A stretch of 9,971 nt of DNA, from positions 1-9,971 of the forward strand of contig JAGBFY010000563.1 in assembly GCA_017936245.1 (NCBI GenBank). The letters are read 5' to 3'. Position 1 is the stretch's first letter; the number at the start of each line of letters is the position of its first letter. A program made the translations under genes and the position numbers. Shown one piece after another: positions 1 through 6,184 of this stretch. This DNA comes from Kiritimatiellia bacterium (GTDB lineage Bacteria > Verrucomicrobiota > Kiritimatiellia > RFP12 > UBA1067). A model generated the notes under the pieces. It worked only from the letters and a program-made list of their open reading frames with translations. It searched no databases and was not told the DNA's origin.

Positions 1-188
1 ATCAGGCGATCCGCACCGCCCATATCGTCGGAGCCATGGGCGTCGTGGTGCACAATGCCAAGCCGCTTTCCGAGACGATGATCAAGGTGGCTGAGGATCT
101 GCACATTCCGCTCGTATCCTCTCCGCTTTCCAAGTATGATGCATGCGTGAAGCTTCACGACGCGCTTGAGATGGAGAAGAGGGGCTGA
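1..188 (+). CDS. DRTGG-domain protein, 3' end only
   Basis: The gene enters from the left edge; in-frame codons run from base 3 to a TGA at 186-188, giving about 61 C-terminal residues. The visible part (a VGAMGVVVHNAKPLSETMIK segment followed by an alternating helix/strand pattern with IPLVSSPLSKYDAC) resembles the C-terminal half of small DRTGG-domain proteins, in which a 'GLIITNG-pSe-vlklAee-ipvlst' pattern is typical. DRTGG domains are presumed ligand-sensing or regulatory modules; their biochemical role is not settled. The stop overlaps the ATG of the next gene by one base (TGATG), so the two are translationally coupled. In other bacteria DRTGG proteins neighbour RsbW-like ATPases, as here, which supports the call. 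Identification rests on pattern memory over a short fragment, so it is moderately sure. Confidence 0.55.
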   Translation, partial: QAIRTAHIVGAMGVVVHNAKPLSETMIKVAEDLHIPLVSSPLSKYDACVKLHDALEMEKRG

Positions 189-1204
189 TGGAGCCGTACA
201 CTCCTACAATCATCAAGGGCGAGCAGAGGCAGGATGACGAGATCCTCGCCAAAACGCCTCTTGATGCCACTGCGCTTGGAGGTGACAACTCCGTCATCAT
301 AATGGAGCTCCTGCAGCGCTTCAAGGTGCGTGACGTGATGAAGCGCACCGTAATCTCCATCGCTCGCGACACATCGATGCGTGAGGCGCAGAGGATCATG
401 CGCGAAAACCGCATATCGGGCGTGCCGGTGTCCGAGGAAGGCCGTCTCTTCGGCATTGTCTCGGTCAACGACATCATCAACGCCCTGGACAACGGCTGGA
501 TTGACGACAAGTGCGAAGATCACATGGCGAGCAACCTTGTGGTTCTTGAGGCGGGTATGCCGCTCGCATATGCGCTCAGGTATTTCAACAACTATACATA
601 CGGACGTTTCCCGGTTCTTGACGCCTCCCGCAAGCTTGTGGGCATCATATCCCAGCGCGATGTAATGAAGGCTCTGCTGTATGAGCTTTCCGTGGAGATC
701 CGCAAACTCGAGCGGAAGGCGGCCCGCGCTTCGTCAAACACACCTGAGCATGCCACGAGCGAGAACTATTTCCGCAAGGAGTTCGCGGTTGTCCACAATG
801 ATCTCGGCAGTGCGGGACGCGCCGCGAACGAGATCAAGCAGATCCTGAAGGAGCGCAAGATCGACCGCACGGTCGCGCGCCGCGTGGCAATCGCCGCGTA
901 CGAGCTTGAGATCAACGTATGCATCCATTCGCACGGCGGAATCCTTACGTTCATTCTTGACGACAACACCATCACAATCAAGACGAAGGACCGCGGCCCG
1001 GGCATCCCTGATATCGAATGGGCGTGCCGCGACGGAGCCTCGACCGCGAACGACTGGATACGTTCGATGGGGTTTGGCGCCGGAATGGGGCTTCCCAACT
1101 CAAAGCGCGTGTCGGACAAGTTCGAGATCGAGTCTGAGGTAGGAAAGTACACCAAGGTAACATGTACGTTCAATCTTGGGGAAAGAAAGGAGCCGGGCAA
1201 ATGA
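188..1204 (+). CDS. CBS-domain pair fused to HATPase (RsbW-like) regulator
   Basis: A 338-residue protein. Residues about 47-103 and 108-165 form two CBS modules (VRDVMKRTVISIARDTSMRE / GIVSVNDIINAL, then FPVLDASRKLVGIISQRDVM). A charged helix (166-182) links them to a GHKL-type ATP-binding domain at about 195-330. Its N-box has E239 and N243, the G1 box is D268-R-G-P-G-I, and the G2 loop is G295-F-G-A-G-M-G-L. CBS pairs usually bind adenosine nucleotides or SAM, and RsbW-like domains are serine kinases/anti-sigma factors, so a cytoplasmic nucleotide-sensing switch protein is inferred; its partner is not visible. No transmembrane segment or histidine phospho-acceptor domain is seen, so it is not a normal sensor kinase. 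The ATG at 188 is preceded by an AGAGGGG ribosome site, overlaps the DRTGG stop by one base, and the TGA overlaps the nagB ATG (ATGA). Confidence 0.85.
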   Translation: MEPYTPTIIKGEQRQDDEILAKTPLDATALGGDNSVIIMELLQRFKVRDVMKRTVISIARDTSMREAQRIMRENRISGVPVSEEGRLFGIVSVNDIINALDNGWIDDKCEDHMASNLVVLEAGMPLAYALRYFNNYTYGRFPVLDASRKLVGIISQRDVMKALLYELSVEIRKLERKAARASSNTPEHATSENYFRKEFAVVHNDLGSAGRAANEIKQILKERKIDRTVARRVAIAAYELEINVCIHSHGGILTFILDDNTITIKTKDRGPGIPDIEWACRDGASTANDWIRSMGFGAGMGLPNSKRVSDKFEIESEVGKYTKVTCTFNLGERKEPGK

Positions 1205-1977
1205 CAATCGAATCGGTAAGAGACTATGCGGCCATGAGTTCGGTCGGAGCCTCCATCATCTTTGACGATGTGATGCGGAAGATCTCAAGGGGCGAGAGGT
1301 ATAATCTCGGTCTGGCGACAGGCAACACGATGATAACGCTTTATGAGGAGCTCGCCGAAAAACTGAATCGGGTTAAGGCGGATCTTTCGCTTCTCTCCAC
1401 ATGGAACCTCGATGAATATTCAACGGACGGAAAGTCCACCGTTCCGCATGACCATCCGCTATCCTACTGGAAGTACATGCACGAGAAGCTTTTCTCGAAG
1501 TTTGATCCGGCGCTTGGCTTCAACGATGCAAACGCGCATTTCCCGGAACCTGCCAGCTGCGGTGCGTACGATCCTGCGATAGAGGCGGCAGGCGGACTTG
1601 ACCTTCAGCTTCTCGGAATAGGATTCAATGGACACATCGCGTTTAACGAACCGATGCGCGAGGACGAGATTTCGGTTGAGGATTTCGGGCGGCTTCCGAC
1701 ACGTGCTCTGCCGCTTTCGGAGGAGACGATTGTCCAGAACACCGCAGTCACTGCCGGCGGCGATTCGTCGCTCGTTCCGCGCTATGCCGCAACAATGGGC
1801 ATGGCTCCAATTCTTGCCGCGCGGAAGTGTCTGCTGCTGGCATGCTTCCAGGAGCAGACCGCGCCGCTCAAGGCTATAATCGAGAAGGGGCGTCCAACGC
1901 CGTTCCTTCCGGCGTCGTATCTCTGGCGGCATCCTGATTTCCGTCTGATCTATACAGCAGACAAGATAGAGCTGTAA
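1201..1977 (+). CDS. nagB: Glucosamine-6-phosphate deaminase
   Basis: The 258-residue product is a NagB/RpiA-fold isomerase that converts glucosamine 6-phosphate to fructose 6-phosphate and ammonia, feeding amino-sugar carbon into glycolysis. Visible signatures are the phosphate loop LGLATGNT (36-43), NLDEY with catalytic-type D71, and GIGFNGHIAFNEP (139-151) carrying H145 and E150 of the catalytic relay. The E. coli Asp141 position is Asn143 here, as in many Gram-positive NagB proteins. The C-terminal pattern (TMGMAPILAARK, then FLPASYLWRHPDFRLIY) also fits, and length matches the family. The start chosen is ATG 1201, with AAAGGAG at 1186-1192; an upstream in-frame ATG at 1162 lies inside the preceding gene without a ribosome site. 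The 4-base ATGA overlap with the CBS-HATPase gene indicates one operon and translational coupling. Confidence 0.92.
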   Translation: MTIESVRDYAAMSSVGASIIFDDVMRKISRGERYNLGLATGNTMITLYEELAEKLNRVKADLSLLSTWNLDEYSTDGKSTVPHDHPLSYWKYMHEKLFSKFDPALGFNDANAHFPEPASCGAYDPAIEAAGGLDLQLLGIGFNGHIAFNEPMREDEISVEDFGRLPTRALPLSEETIVQNTAVTAGGDSSLVPRYAATMGMAPILAARKCLLLACFQEQTAPLKAIIEKGRPTPFLPASYLWRHPDFRLIYTADKIEL

Positions 1978-2007
1978 AAACATTTAAAAGAATAGAGAGG
2001 TAAAGAA

Positions 2008-2937
2008 ATGTCTGTTAAAGTGAACCGTCGTGATTTCATCGGTCTGGGTGCAGCCTTTGCGGCGGCCGGATGTGCATCGAAGCCCGTCACGGTGCTGGCG
2101 GCTGAGAAGCCGGAATATCATGTGTTTTCGCGCGTATTCCAGTTCATCAAGGACTACGAGCGTACGGCGGCGGTGGTCAAGAGCTGCGGATATGACGGCA
2201 TTGAGTGGACTGCCCGTCCGAAAGGGTTCATCGAGCCGTCTTTGGCTCCTCGCGACCTGAAGGCCGCCAAACGGGCTGCGGAAGGGGCTGGACTCAAGGC
2301 GGAGTCGCTGATCGTGTCTTTTCTGCGCGGTGATGATCCGATGGCCTACGACATCGTTTCGGCGGCAGCCGATGCCGGATTCAAGAGCTTCCGCGGGGCG
2401 TACTTCAAATACGATCCCAAGAAGACGATGCAGCAGAACCTTGACGAGATCAAGCGCGGGTTCGAATCGCTCGAGAGCCTTGCCCGCAAGACGGGCGTAA
2501 AGGCGTGCTACCAGAACCACAGCACCTACAATCCGAAGATTGAGCTTTTTGGCAGCGTGGTCTGGGATCTTGCGCAGATCCTTAAGGACTTCGACCCGAA
2601 GTATGTCGGCGTTCAGTACGATGTCATGCATGCGCAGGCCGAGACGGGCCCTTCGTGGATGCACTCTGTAGGTATCGTCGCTCCCTGGATCGACATCCTC
2701 TGTCTCAAGGACTTCTGGTTCGAGCCGAATCCTAAGAATCCGAAGATGTGGCGTCGCCATCTCTGTCCGGCTGGTGAAGGCATCGTTCCGTGGGCGCAGT
2801 ACAAAGGCATACTTGAACAGTATTCGCTGAAGCCGCGCTACACCGTCCATTTCGACTATGACTTCCCGACGGACGAGAAGGGTGCGATCCGCTGCGCCAC
2901 ATCCGACCTGAAGTTCTACCGTTCGGTACTGGGGTAA
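2008..2937 (+). CDS. Tat-exported sugar phosphate isomerase/epimerase-like TIM-barrel protein
   Basis: A 309-residue protein. The N-terminus has a twin-arginine motif (N6-R-R-D-F-I), a hydrophobic alanine-rich stretch (11-21) and a cysteine in AAGC (C22), so it may be Tat-exported and possibly lipid-anchored. The mature part follows the xylose isomerase-like/AP-endonuclease-2 TIM-barrel pattern: GYDGIEW (61-67) early, YQNHS (168-172), QYDVMHA (203-209), LKDFW (233-237), a late PAGEGIVPW segment (254-262), and HFDYDFP near the end. D205, H208, E257 and D283 are plausible divalent-metal ligands. The substrate cannot be read from sequence; extracytoplasmic sugar isomerase/epimerase-like proteins with Tat signals are common in PVC-group genomes. 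It lies 30 bases after nagB, with GAGAGG before the ATG, and probably shares its transcript. A terminator-like hairpin follows. Confidence 0.82.
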   Translation: MSVKVNRRDFIGLGAAFAAAGCASKPVTVLAAEKPEYHVFSRVFQFIKDYERTAAVVKSCGYDGIEWTARPKGFIEPSLAPRDLKAAKRAAEGAGLKAESLIVSFLRGDDPMAYDIVSAAADAGFKSFRGAYFKYDPKKTMQQNLDEIKRGFESLESLARKTGVKACYQNHSTYNPKIELFGSVVWDLAQILKDFDPKYVGVQYDVMHAQAETGPSWMHSVGIVAPWIDILCLKDFWFEPNPKNPKMWRRHLCPAGEGIVPWAQYKGILEQYSLKPRYTVHFDYDFPTDEKGAIRCATSDLKFYRSVLG

Positions 2938-2952
2938 TCCCCCGGCTCTGCT

Positions 2953-2990
2953 GAAAGCAAGGAGGCATTTTGCTTCTTTGCTTTCTCTTT
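2953..2990 (+). terminator. Hairpin terminator after the nagB operon
   Basis: Bases 2953-2967 (GAAAGCAAGGAGGCA) pair with 2971-2985 (TGCTTCTTTGCTTTC) in a 15-bp stem with two G-U wobbles and a TTT loop. Only a weak pyrimidine tract (TCTTT) follows, so termination may be partial. It lies 16 bases after the stop of the TIM-barrel gene and before the next promoter, which fits an operon end. Confidence 0.6.
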
Positions 2991-3082
2991 GCGGATATCT
3001 TTCGGTCGATAGCGGTCTGTCGTTGGCTGCCAAACGTGAGATGCCCTATTTTCAATAGAGTGAAGTTTTTTTCTGGTCCCTG

Positions 3083-3111
3083 TTGAATTTGATGATGGTG
3101 TTTGATACAAT
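3083..3111 (+). promoter_or_regulatory. Sigma70-type promoter of the structured RNA / MoxR unit
   Basis: A TTGAAT box (3083-3088) and a TACAAT box (3106-3111) are separated by exactly 17 bases, each close to consensus. The expected transcription start is near 3117-3119, immediately before the 5' strand of the long-range helix of the RNA described at 3117-3266. It is the only good promoter seen between the nagB operon and the MoxR gene. Confidence 0.6.
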
Positions 3112-3116
3112 GCGCA

Positions 3117-3266
3117 CCATCAAGACATCAAGAAGCAGGAAGCCTGAAAAGGCTGAATGCGCCAACCGAGTGGAACACCACGGTGGTAGCCGAAAGGCGA
3201 TGTGCCCGAAAGGGAAACATGTTCTGGTATGACCGTTTGTCTTGATTGCAAGATGGGCGGTTTTTC
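3117..3266 (+). ncRNA. Structured leader RNA or sRNA, riboswitch-like, family not recognised
   Basis: About 150 nt lie between a good promoter and an intrinsic terminator and do not encode a plausible protein. Four local hairpins are readable: AGCC/GGCT (3141-3154), GTGG/CCAC (3170-3181), GCC-GAAA-GGC (3189-3198), and CCC-GAAA-GGG (3205-3214), extended across an internal loop by ATGT/ACAT (3200-3203 with 3217-3220). The 5' end ATCAAGACA (3119-3127) is perfectly complementary to TGTCTTGAT (3238-3246), closing the hairpins like a P1 helix. The latter segment is also the left arm and loop edge of the terminator, so P1 and the terminator exclude each other. That is riboswitch/attenuator architecture, with P1 formation predicted to allow read-through into the MoxR gene. 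I could not match it to SAM, cobalamin, T-box, TPP, FMN, glmS or other classes I know. A stand-alone sRNA is the alternative. Confidence 0.5.
3232..3265 (+). terminator. Intrinsic terminator of the leader RNA
   Basis: ACCGTTTGTCTTG (3232-3244) pairs over all 13 positions, four of them G-U or U-G, with CAAGATGGGCGGT (3249-3261) around an ATTG loop, and runs straight into TTTTT (3261-3265). It ends 55 bases before the MoxR start codon, as in transcription attenuation. The left arm overlaps the 3' strand of the long-range helix of the leader. Confidence 0.75.
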
Positions 3267-3320
3267 GTTTGCGGGGAAGGTCCCCATCCTTGATGGCTTG
3301 ACGAAAGGAAATGCAAACGA

Positions 3321-4460
3321 ATGAAATCGTTAATAACTGAACCGCTGGGACTGTACGGCTGGAAGAGGTCGGAAGCTGTCCTGCTGGCGGCACTTCTTTC
3401 CGAGGAACCGCTGTTGCTCGTCGGGGCGCACGGGTGCGCAAAGAGTTTTGTGCTGGAGCGCCTTGCGGAGGCGCTGGGCATGGAGTTCCGCTCCTACAAC
3501 GCGAGTCTCATCAACTACGACGACCTTGTGGGCGTTCCGCTTCCGGACGCGACGCGCACGAAACTCGAATATCTTTCGTCTCCGGAAAGCATCTGGGATG
3601 CCGAGGTCGTGTTCATGGACGAGATCAGCCGGACACGACCCGAGCTCCAGAACAAGCTTTTCCCGATCATCTACGAGAAGCGCGTCCAGGGGCGTCCGCT
3701 CTCGCGCCTCGTCTATCGCTGGGCGGCGATGAATCCGCCGCCGACAGACGATGAGCTGGACGAGGGCGGTGCGCTCTACCTTGGTTCCGAGCCGCTGGAC
3801 GCCGCGCTTGCGGACAGGTTCCCTTACATCATGTCCGTACCGGATTGGGACGACCTGACGTCCGCCGAGCAGAAGAAGGTTCTTGCAGACCAGTTCGCGG
3901 GGCGGCATGAGTTTCCTGTCGCCATCCGAGAACTCGTAGCCGAGGCGCGCAAGCGCTACGAGGAGCTTGTTCCGGAGCTGACTCCCCGTCTGACGCCATA
4001 CATCGTCACGCTCGTTCCGAAGCTCCACGCTGCGAAGTACGATGTTTCGACGCGCCGGGCGACGATGCTTTTGCGGTGCGCAATCGCCGTGCATGCGGCG
4101 CGGGAGGTTCTGGCTATGCATAGCGGTCACGCGGGACGCGTGACCCTACCGGACGGCGATGGTAGGGGCATGCGTCTCGCGTGTCCGCCGCCGGAACTTT
4201 ACGATTCCGTTCGCCTTGCGCTTCTGAACACGCTTCCCGACCGTGGCGCAGGCACTTCTGCCGCATTGTCGTGGCGGACTTTGCACGGTTCATGTGTTTT
4301 CGACTGTTGTGCATCCGGCATCCGCCCGCGATCTTGCCGCTCGGAAATTCAGCTCCACCGGCGGCACGGATATCGACTGCGTACTCAGGCACGTCCTCGA
4401 ACTGCCGCCCAGAAGGCGTCCACGTGCCGCCGTCATTATCACGGATGGATTCACGGGTAG
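3321..4460 (+). CDS. MoxR-type AAA+ ATPase, C-terminus altered
   Basis: Residues 1 to about 265 form a MoxR-family AAA+ ATPase: Walker A GAHGCAKS (35-42), Walker B VVFMDE (96-101), sensor-1-like AMNPP (136-140), LADRFPY with a candidate arginine finger R166, and DVSTRRA (241-247) in the helical lid. MoxR ATPases act with VWA-domain partners in metal insertion or complex remodelling in the cytoplasm; the VWA stub directly downstream fits that pairing. Residues about 269-290 (GHAGRVTLPDGDGRGMRLAC) are encoded by an in-frame palindromic repeat, after which family-like sequence resumes (PELYDSVRLALLNTLPDR). From about residue 309 to the stop at 4458-4460 the frame runs out of phase over VWA coding sequence, so the last ~70 residues look like spurious read-through. 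The ATG at 3321 has AAAGGAA about 11 bases upstream. Function is doubtful. Confidence 0.7.
   Translation: MKSLITEPLGLYGWKRSEAVLLAALLSEEPLLLVGAHGCAKSFVLERLAEALGMEFRSYNASLINYDDLVGVPLPDATRTKLEYLSSPESIWDAEVVFMDEISRTRPELQNKLFPIIYEKRVQGRPLSRLVYRWAAMNPPPTDDELDEGGALYLGSEPLDAALADRFPYIMSVPDWDDLTSAEQKKVLADQFAGRHEFPVAIRELVAEARKRYEELVPELTPRLTPYIVTLVPKLHAAKYDVSTRRATMLLRCAIAVHAAREVLAMHSGHAGRVTLPDGDGRGMRLACPPPELYDSVRLALLNTLPDRGAGTSAALSWRTLHGSCVFDCCASGIRPRSCRSEIQLHRRHGYRLRTQARPRTAAQKASTCRRHYHGWIHG
4122..4189. repeat. Palindromic GC-rich repeat, copy 1 (inside MoxR gene)
   Basis: Left arm 4122-4150 (containing CACGCGGGACGCGTGACCCT) and right arm 4161-4189 are inverted repeats of 29 bases matching at about 24 positions, around a 10-base loop. 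The sequence matches copy 2 at 5212-5277. It is read in frame by the MoxR gene. Its form (short, palindromic, interspersed, no coding capacity) fits a REP/MITE-like non-autonomous element. Confidence 0.8.
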
Positions 4461-4596
4461 TCCGGACGCGGCGCTTGCGGAACGTTTCCACGCAGCGGGA
4501 ATGCGGCTCTTCATCGGGCTTGTCAAATCCGATTCCGGCTGCAATCAGGAATCCGACCTCTCATCCATCGCCGACAAATTCATCAAGCTTTTTTAG
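4243..4596 (+). pseudogene. VWA-domain protein, C-terminal remnant
   Basis: In the +1 frame relative to the MoxR gene, residues read TVHVFSTVV, then FSSTGGTDIDCVL and AAVIITDGFTG: the core strand, second MIDAS motif (Thr in GGTD) and third MIDAS motif (TDG) of a von Willebrand A domain. The first MIDAS motif (DxSxS) and everything N-terminal to it are absent, because the preceding bases belong to the MoxR gene in another frame. A deletion fusing the end of moxR to the middle of a VWA gene explains this. The GTG at 4243 is only the first possible start and lacks a ribosome site. VWA proteins normally partner MoxR ATPases, usually as the adjacent downstream gene. The TAG stop (4594-4596) lies at the edge of an AT-rich palindromic repeat. 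Confidence 0.7.
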
Positions 4597-4685
4597 ACAG
4601 GATTAACAGGATTTACAAGATTAATAGTTTTGATATGAACACGACAATAAATCCTACAATCCTGATAATTCTGTAAATCCTGTCA
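4594..4685. repeat. AT-rich palindromic repeat built of 9-bp iterations
   Basis: The left half iterates a 9-base unit (ACAGGATTA, ACAGGATTT, ACAAGATTA; 4597-4623) and the right half (about 4650-4685, ending GTAAATCCTGTC) carries the reverse complement (GACAGGATTTACAGAATT). The halves are separated by about 25 bases of unrelated sequence. It fills the gap between the VWA remnant and the MetK-like gene. AGGATTAAC-type iterated palindromes of this kind occur in many unrelated bacterial genomes; the call as an interspersed repeat is from recollection, the symmetry is seen directly. Confidence 0.7.
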
Positions 4686-4706
4686 AACAAAACGAGGAGT
4701 CAAAAA

Positions 4707-5867
4707 GTGAAGTCTCATATTGCAGAATACGTCTCTCCAGGGCATCCCGACCGGCTGGCGGACGCCATAGTGGAGTCCATCGTCGATCTCGCTGTTGGGC
4801 GAGACGGAGAGGCGCTTGTGGGCGTCGAGTGCGCTGTCCACACGGATCATGTGTTCATCGACGGACGAATCGCCGCCGGGAAAGGCAGATGCGCTGTCTC
4901 GAAAGAGGAGATTGAAGAGATCGCCCGTAACGTCTATCGGGAGGCGGGGTACGGCGGAATCTGGATTCACGCACCGGAGAAGCTGAAGGTCATTTAGAAT
5001 GTCTGCCTTGAGCCGCTTTCGGATGATGAACGCGCTATCCGCGGTCTTTCGGACGATCAGAATGTCGTCACCGGTTACGCCTGCAACCATCCCGAGACGG
5101 ACTATCTGCCGACCGCTCACGTCATCGCCAACTATATCGGTCAGAGCTGGACGGATGGCGGCGGACGGTGTCCGACAGGTTCGGACCCGATTTCAAGGTG
5201 ATGGTGGATATTACGGTCGCGCGGGACGCGCGCCCCTACCATGACGCCGGTAGGGGCACGCGTCCCGCGTGCCCGCCAATATCGTTGGAACCGTCTTACC
5301 CTCAGCATTCAGCATAGGGAAGGGGTGTTCGCGGCGGAACAGCACGAACTGGTCTTGCCTGTCGTGAGCGGGGCGTTGGCGGAACTGGAGGCTCGCGGTC
5401 TTGCAGGCGTCTCCAATCTTCCGCTGGAGAACTTCATCCTCAACGGCATGGGCGATTTCATCATCGGCGGTCCTGAGGGGGACAACGGCCTTTCCGGCAA
5501 GAAGCTTGCCGTCGATTTCTACGGACCGGAGATTCCTATCGGCGGCGGCGCGATCTGCGGCAAGGATCCGCACAAGGTGGATGTGGCAGGGGCGTTCAGG
5601 GCTCGGGAACTGGCGCTCAGACTCCTGAAGGAGCGCGGAGGGAGCGCGGTGACGGTTCGCCTCGGCTGGACGCCAGGTGACGCCGCGCCAGCGTTCCGCG
5701 AGGCGGAGAGCGTCGATTCGCTCGGTCTGACGCACCCGATTCCATCTTCCGCACTTCCGCCGGAAGACTGGTTTCCCATCGATTCCATTGTAGCTGATCT
5801 GCGCCTCACGGCCATTTCTCGCCGCAAGCGTGTGCTTGCCGGATATTTCCTGGAGGGAGAGGATTGA
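4707..5867 (+). pseudogene. Divergent S-adenosylmethionine synthetase (MetK-like), broken
   Basis: Intact MetK enzymes make SAM from methionine and ATP. The N-terminal frame from GTG 4707 (GAGGAG at 4694-4699, ideal spacing) reads EYVSPGHPDRLADAI, matching ESVxEGHPDKIxDQI with the catalytic-type His. At 4995-4997 an amber TAG interrupts VI-NVCLEPLSDD, yet homology continues in frame through NVVTGYACNHPET and IANYIGQSWT to about 5156. It then shifts frame (RTVSDRFGPDFKVMVDITV, 5162-5218), hits a palindromic repeat, and shifts again to the frame of TLSIQH (about 5300) onward. The C-terminal part is long and clean: GDFIIGGPEGDNGLSGKKL and GGGAICGKDPHKVD correspond to the MetK signatures FVIGGPxGDxGLTGRKI and GGGAFSGKDPxKVD. 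It differs enough from housekeeping MetK to be a paralog. At least three lesions plus the insertion make it a pseudogene; sequencing error alone is unlikely. Confidence 0.8.
5212..5277. repeat. Palindromic GC-rich repeat, copy 2 (inside MetK-like gene)
   Basis: Left arm 5212-5240 and right arm 5249-5277 are 29-base inverted repeats (shared core GCGGGACGCG...CCCCTACC) around an 8-base loop. The arms match those of copy 1 at 4122-4189. It lies between the DITV and TLSIQH parts of the MetK-like gene, where the reading frame changes, and adds sequence with no MetK counterpart. Confidence 0.8.
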
Positions 5868-5892
5868 TTTTTTGGGCGGAGAGCTGAAAAAA

Positions 5893-6035
5893 GTACGTAC
5901 TGACCCTCGGCAAAGTTGATACCGACCCTCGGCGAAGTACGTACTGACCTTTTGCGTTGCCAGTACAGACCTTTTCATTTGGGAATACAGGAAAAGTGCT
6001 TGGAGAGTACAGGAGAATCCGATAGGCTATACAGG
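5893..6035. repeat. Degenerate tandem array, exact 22-bp period, seven units
   Basis: A TAC trinucleotide recurs at 5898, 5920, 5942, 5964, 5986, 6008 and 6030, exactly 22 bases apart each time. The first four units continue as GACC after one further base (TACTGACC, TACCGACC, TACTGACC, TACAGACC); the last three change to TACAGG. Units 1 and 3 carry the palindrome GTACGTAC. The phase is lost at 6052. Because 22 is not a multiple of three and the sequence between cores varies, it is not a coding repeat or a CRISPR; it resembles a degenerate tandem repeat or a row of protein sites on one DNA face. Confidence 0.75.
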
Positions 6036-6117
6036 GGAATTGCAAAAGAATGAGCGGAGCTTGTGCTTTGCTCAGGCGTATCTTCGAACTTGGGGAGACT
6101 TGTGCACTTGGATTTAC

Positions 6118-6177
6118 ATGAAAGCGACTCAAAAGTCCACTAAAAAGCGGAAAACAACCAAGAAGTCGAAGAAATAG
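6118..6177 (+). CDS. Very short lysine-rich ORF, doubtful
   Basis: ATG 6118 to TAG 6175 would give 19 residues of which nine are Lys (MKATQKSTKKRKTTKKSKK). The same frame is open upstream to 5920 but without a good start, so this could equally be the basic tail of a lost larger gene or a chance run of AAG/AAA codons. No clear ribosome site precedes the ATG. It is listed only because the composition is striking; function unknown. Confidence 0.15.
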   Translation: MKATQKSTKKRKTTKKSKK

Positions 6178-6184
6178 TAAACCT

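Noticed and set aside
1162..1200. Upstream ATG at 1162 as the nagB start
   Set aside because: It would overlap the preceding gene by 43 bases and lacks a ribosome site; ATG 1201 has AAAGGAG and the ATGA overlap.
1984..3033. Long minus-strand open frame (349 residues) opposite the TIM-barrel gene
   Set aside because: It is antisense to a clearly recognisable coding gene, rich in Arg/Leu from GC-skewed complement codons, and shows no domain.
3160..3200. T-box-like string (GGAACACCACGGTGGTAGCC)
   Set aside because: The T-box consensus AGGGUGGNACCGCG is not matched, and no aminoacyl-tRNA synthetase or amino-acid gene follows.
3117..3266. Hammerhead, glmS, lysine, TPP or FMN-type RNA
   Set aside because: The conserved cores of these families (for example CUGAnGA with GAAA for hammerhead) are not present.
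3311..3340. Nine-codon leader peptide (MQTNEIVNN) overlapping the MoxR start
   Set aside because: AAGGAA is only two bases before this ATG, too close for initiation, and the codons show no attenuation pattern.
3330..4130. Minus-strand open frame of 266 residues opposite the MoxR gene
   Set aside because: It is the complement of a strong AAA+ coding frame with Walker motifs and has no motif or ribosome site of its own.
5211..5978. Minus-strand open frame of 255 residues across the MetK-like 3' part and the 22-bp array
   Set aside because: Most of it is antisense to MetK-homologous sequence; its N-terminal RGSV/ST-like repeats are merely the 22-bp array read in rotating frames.
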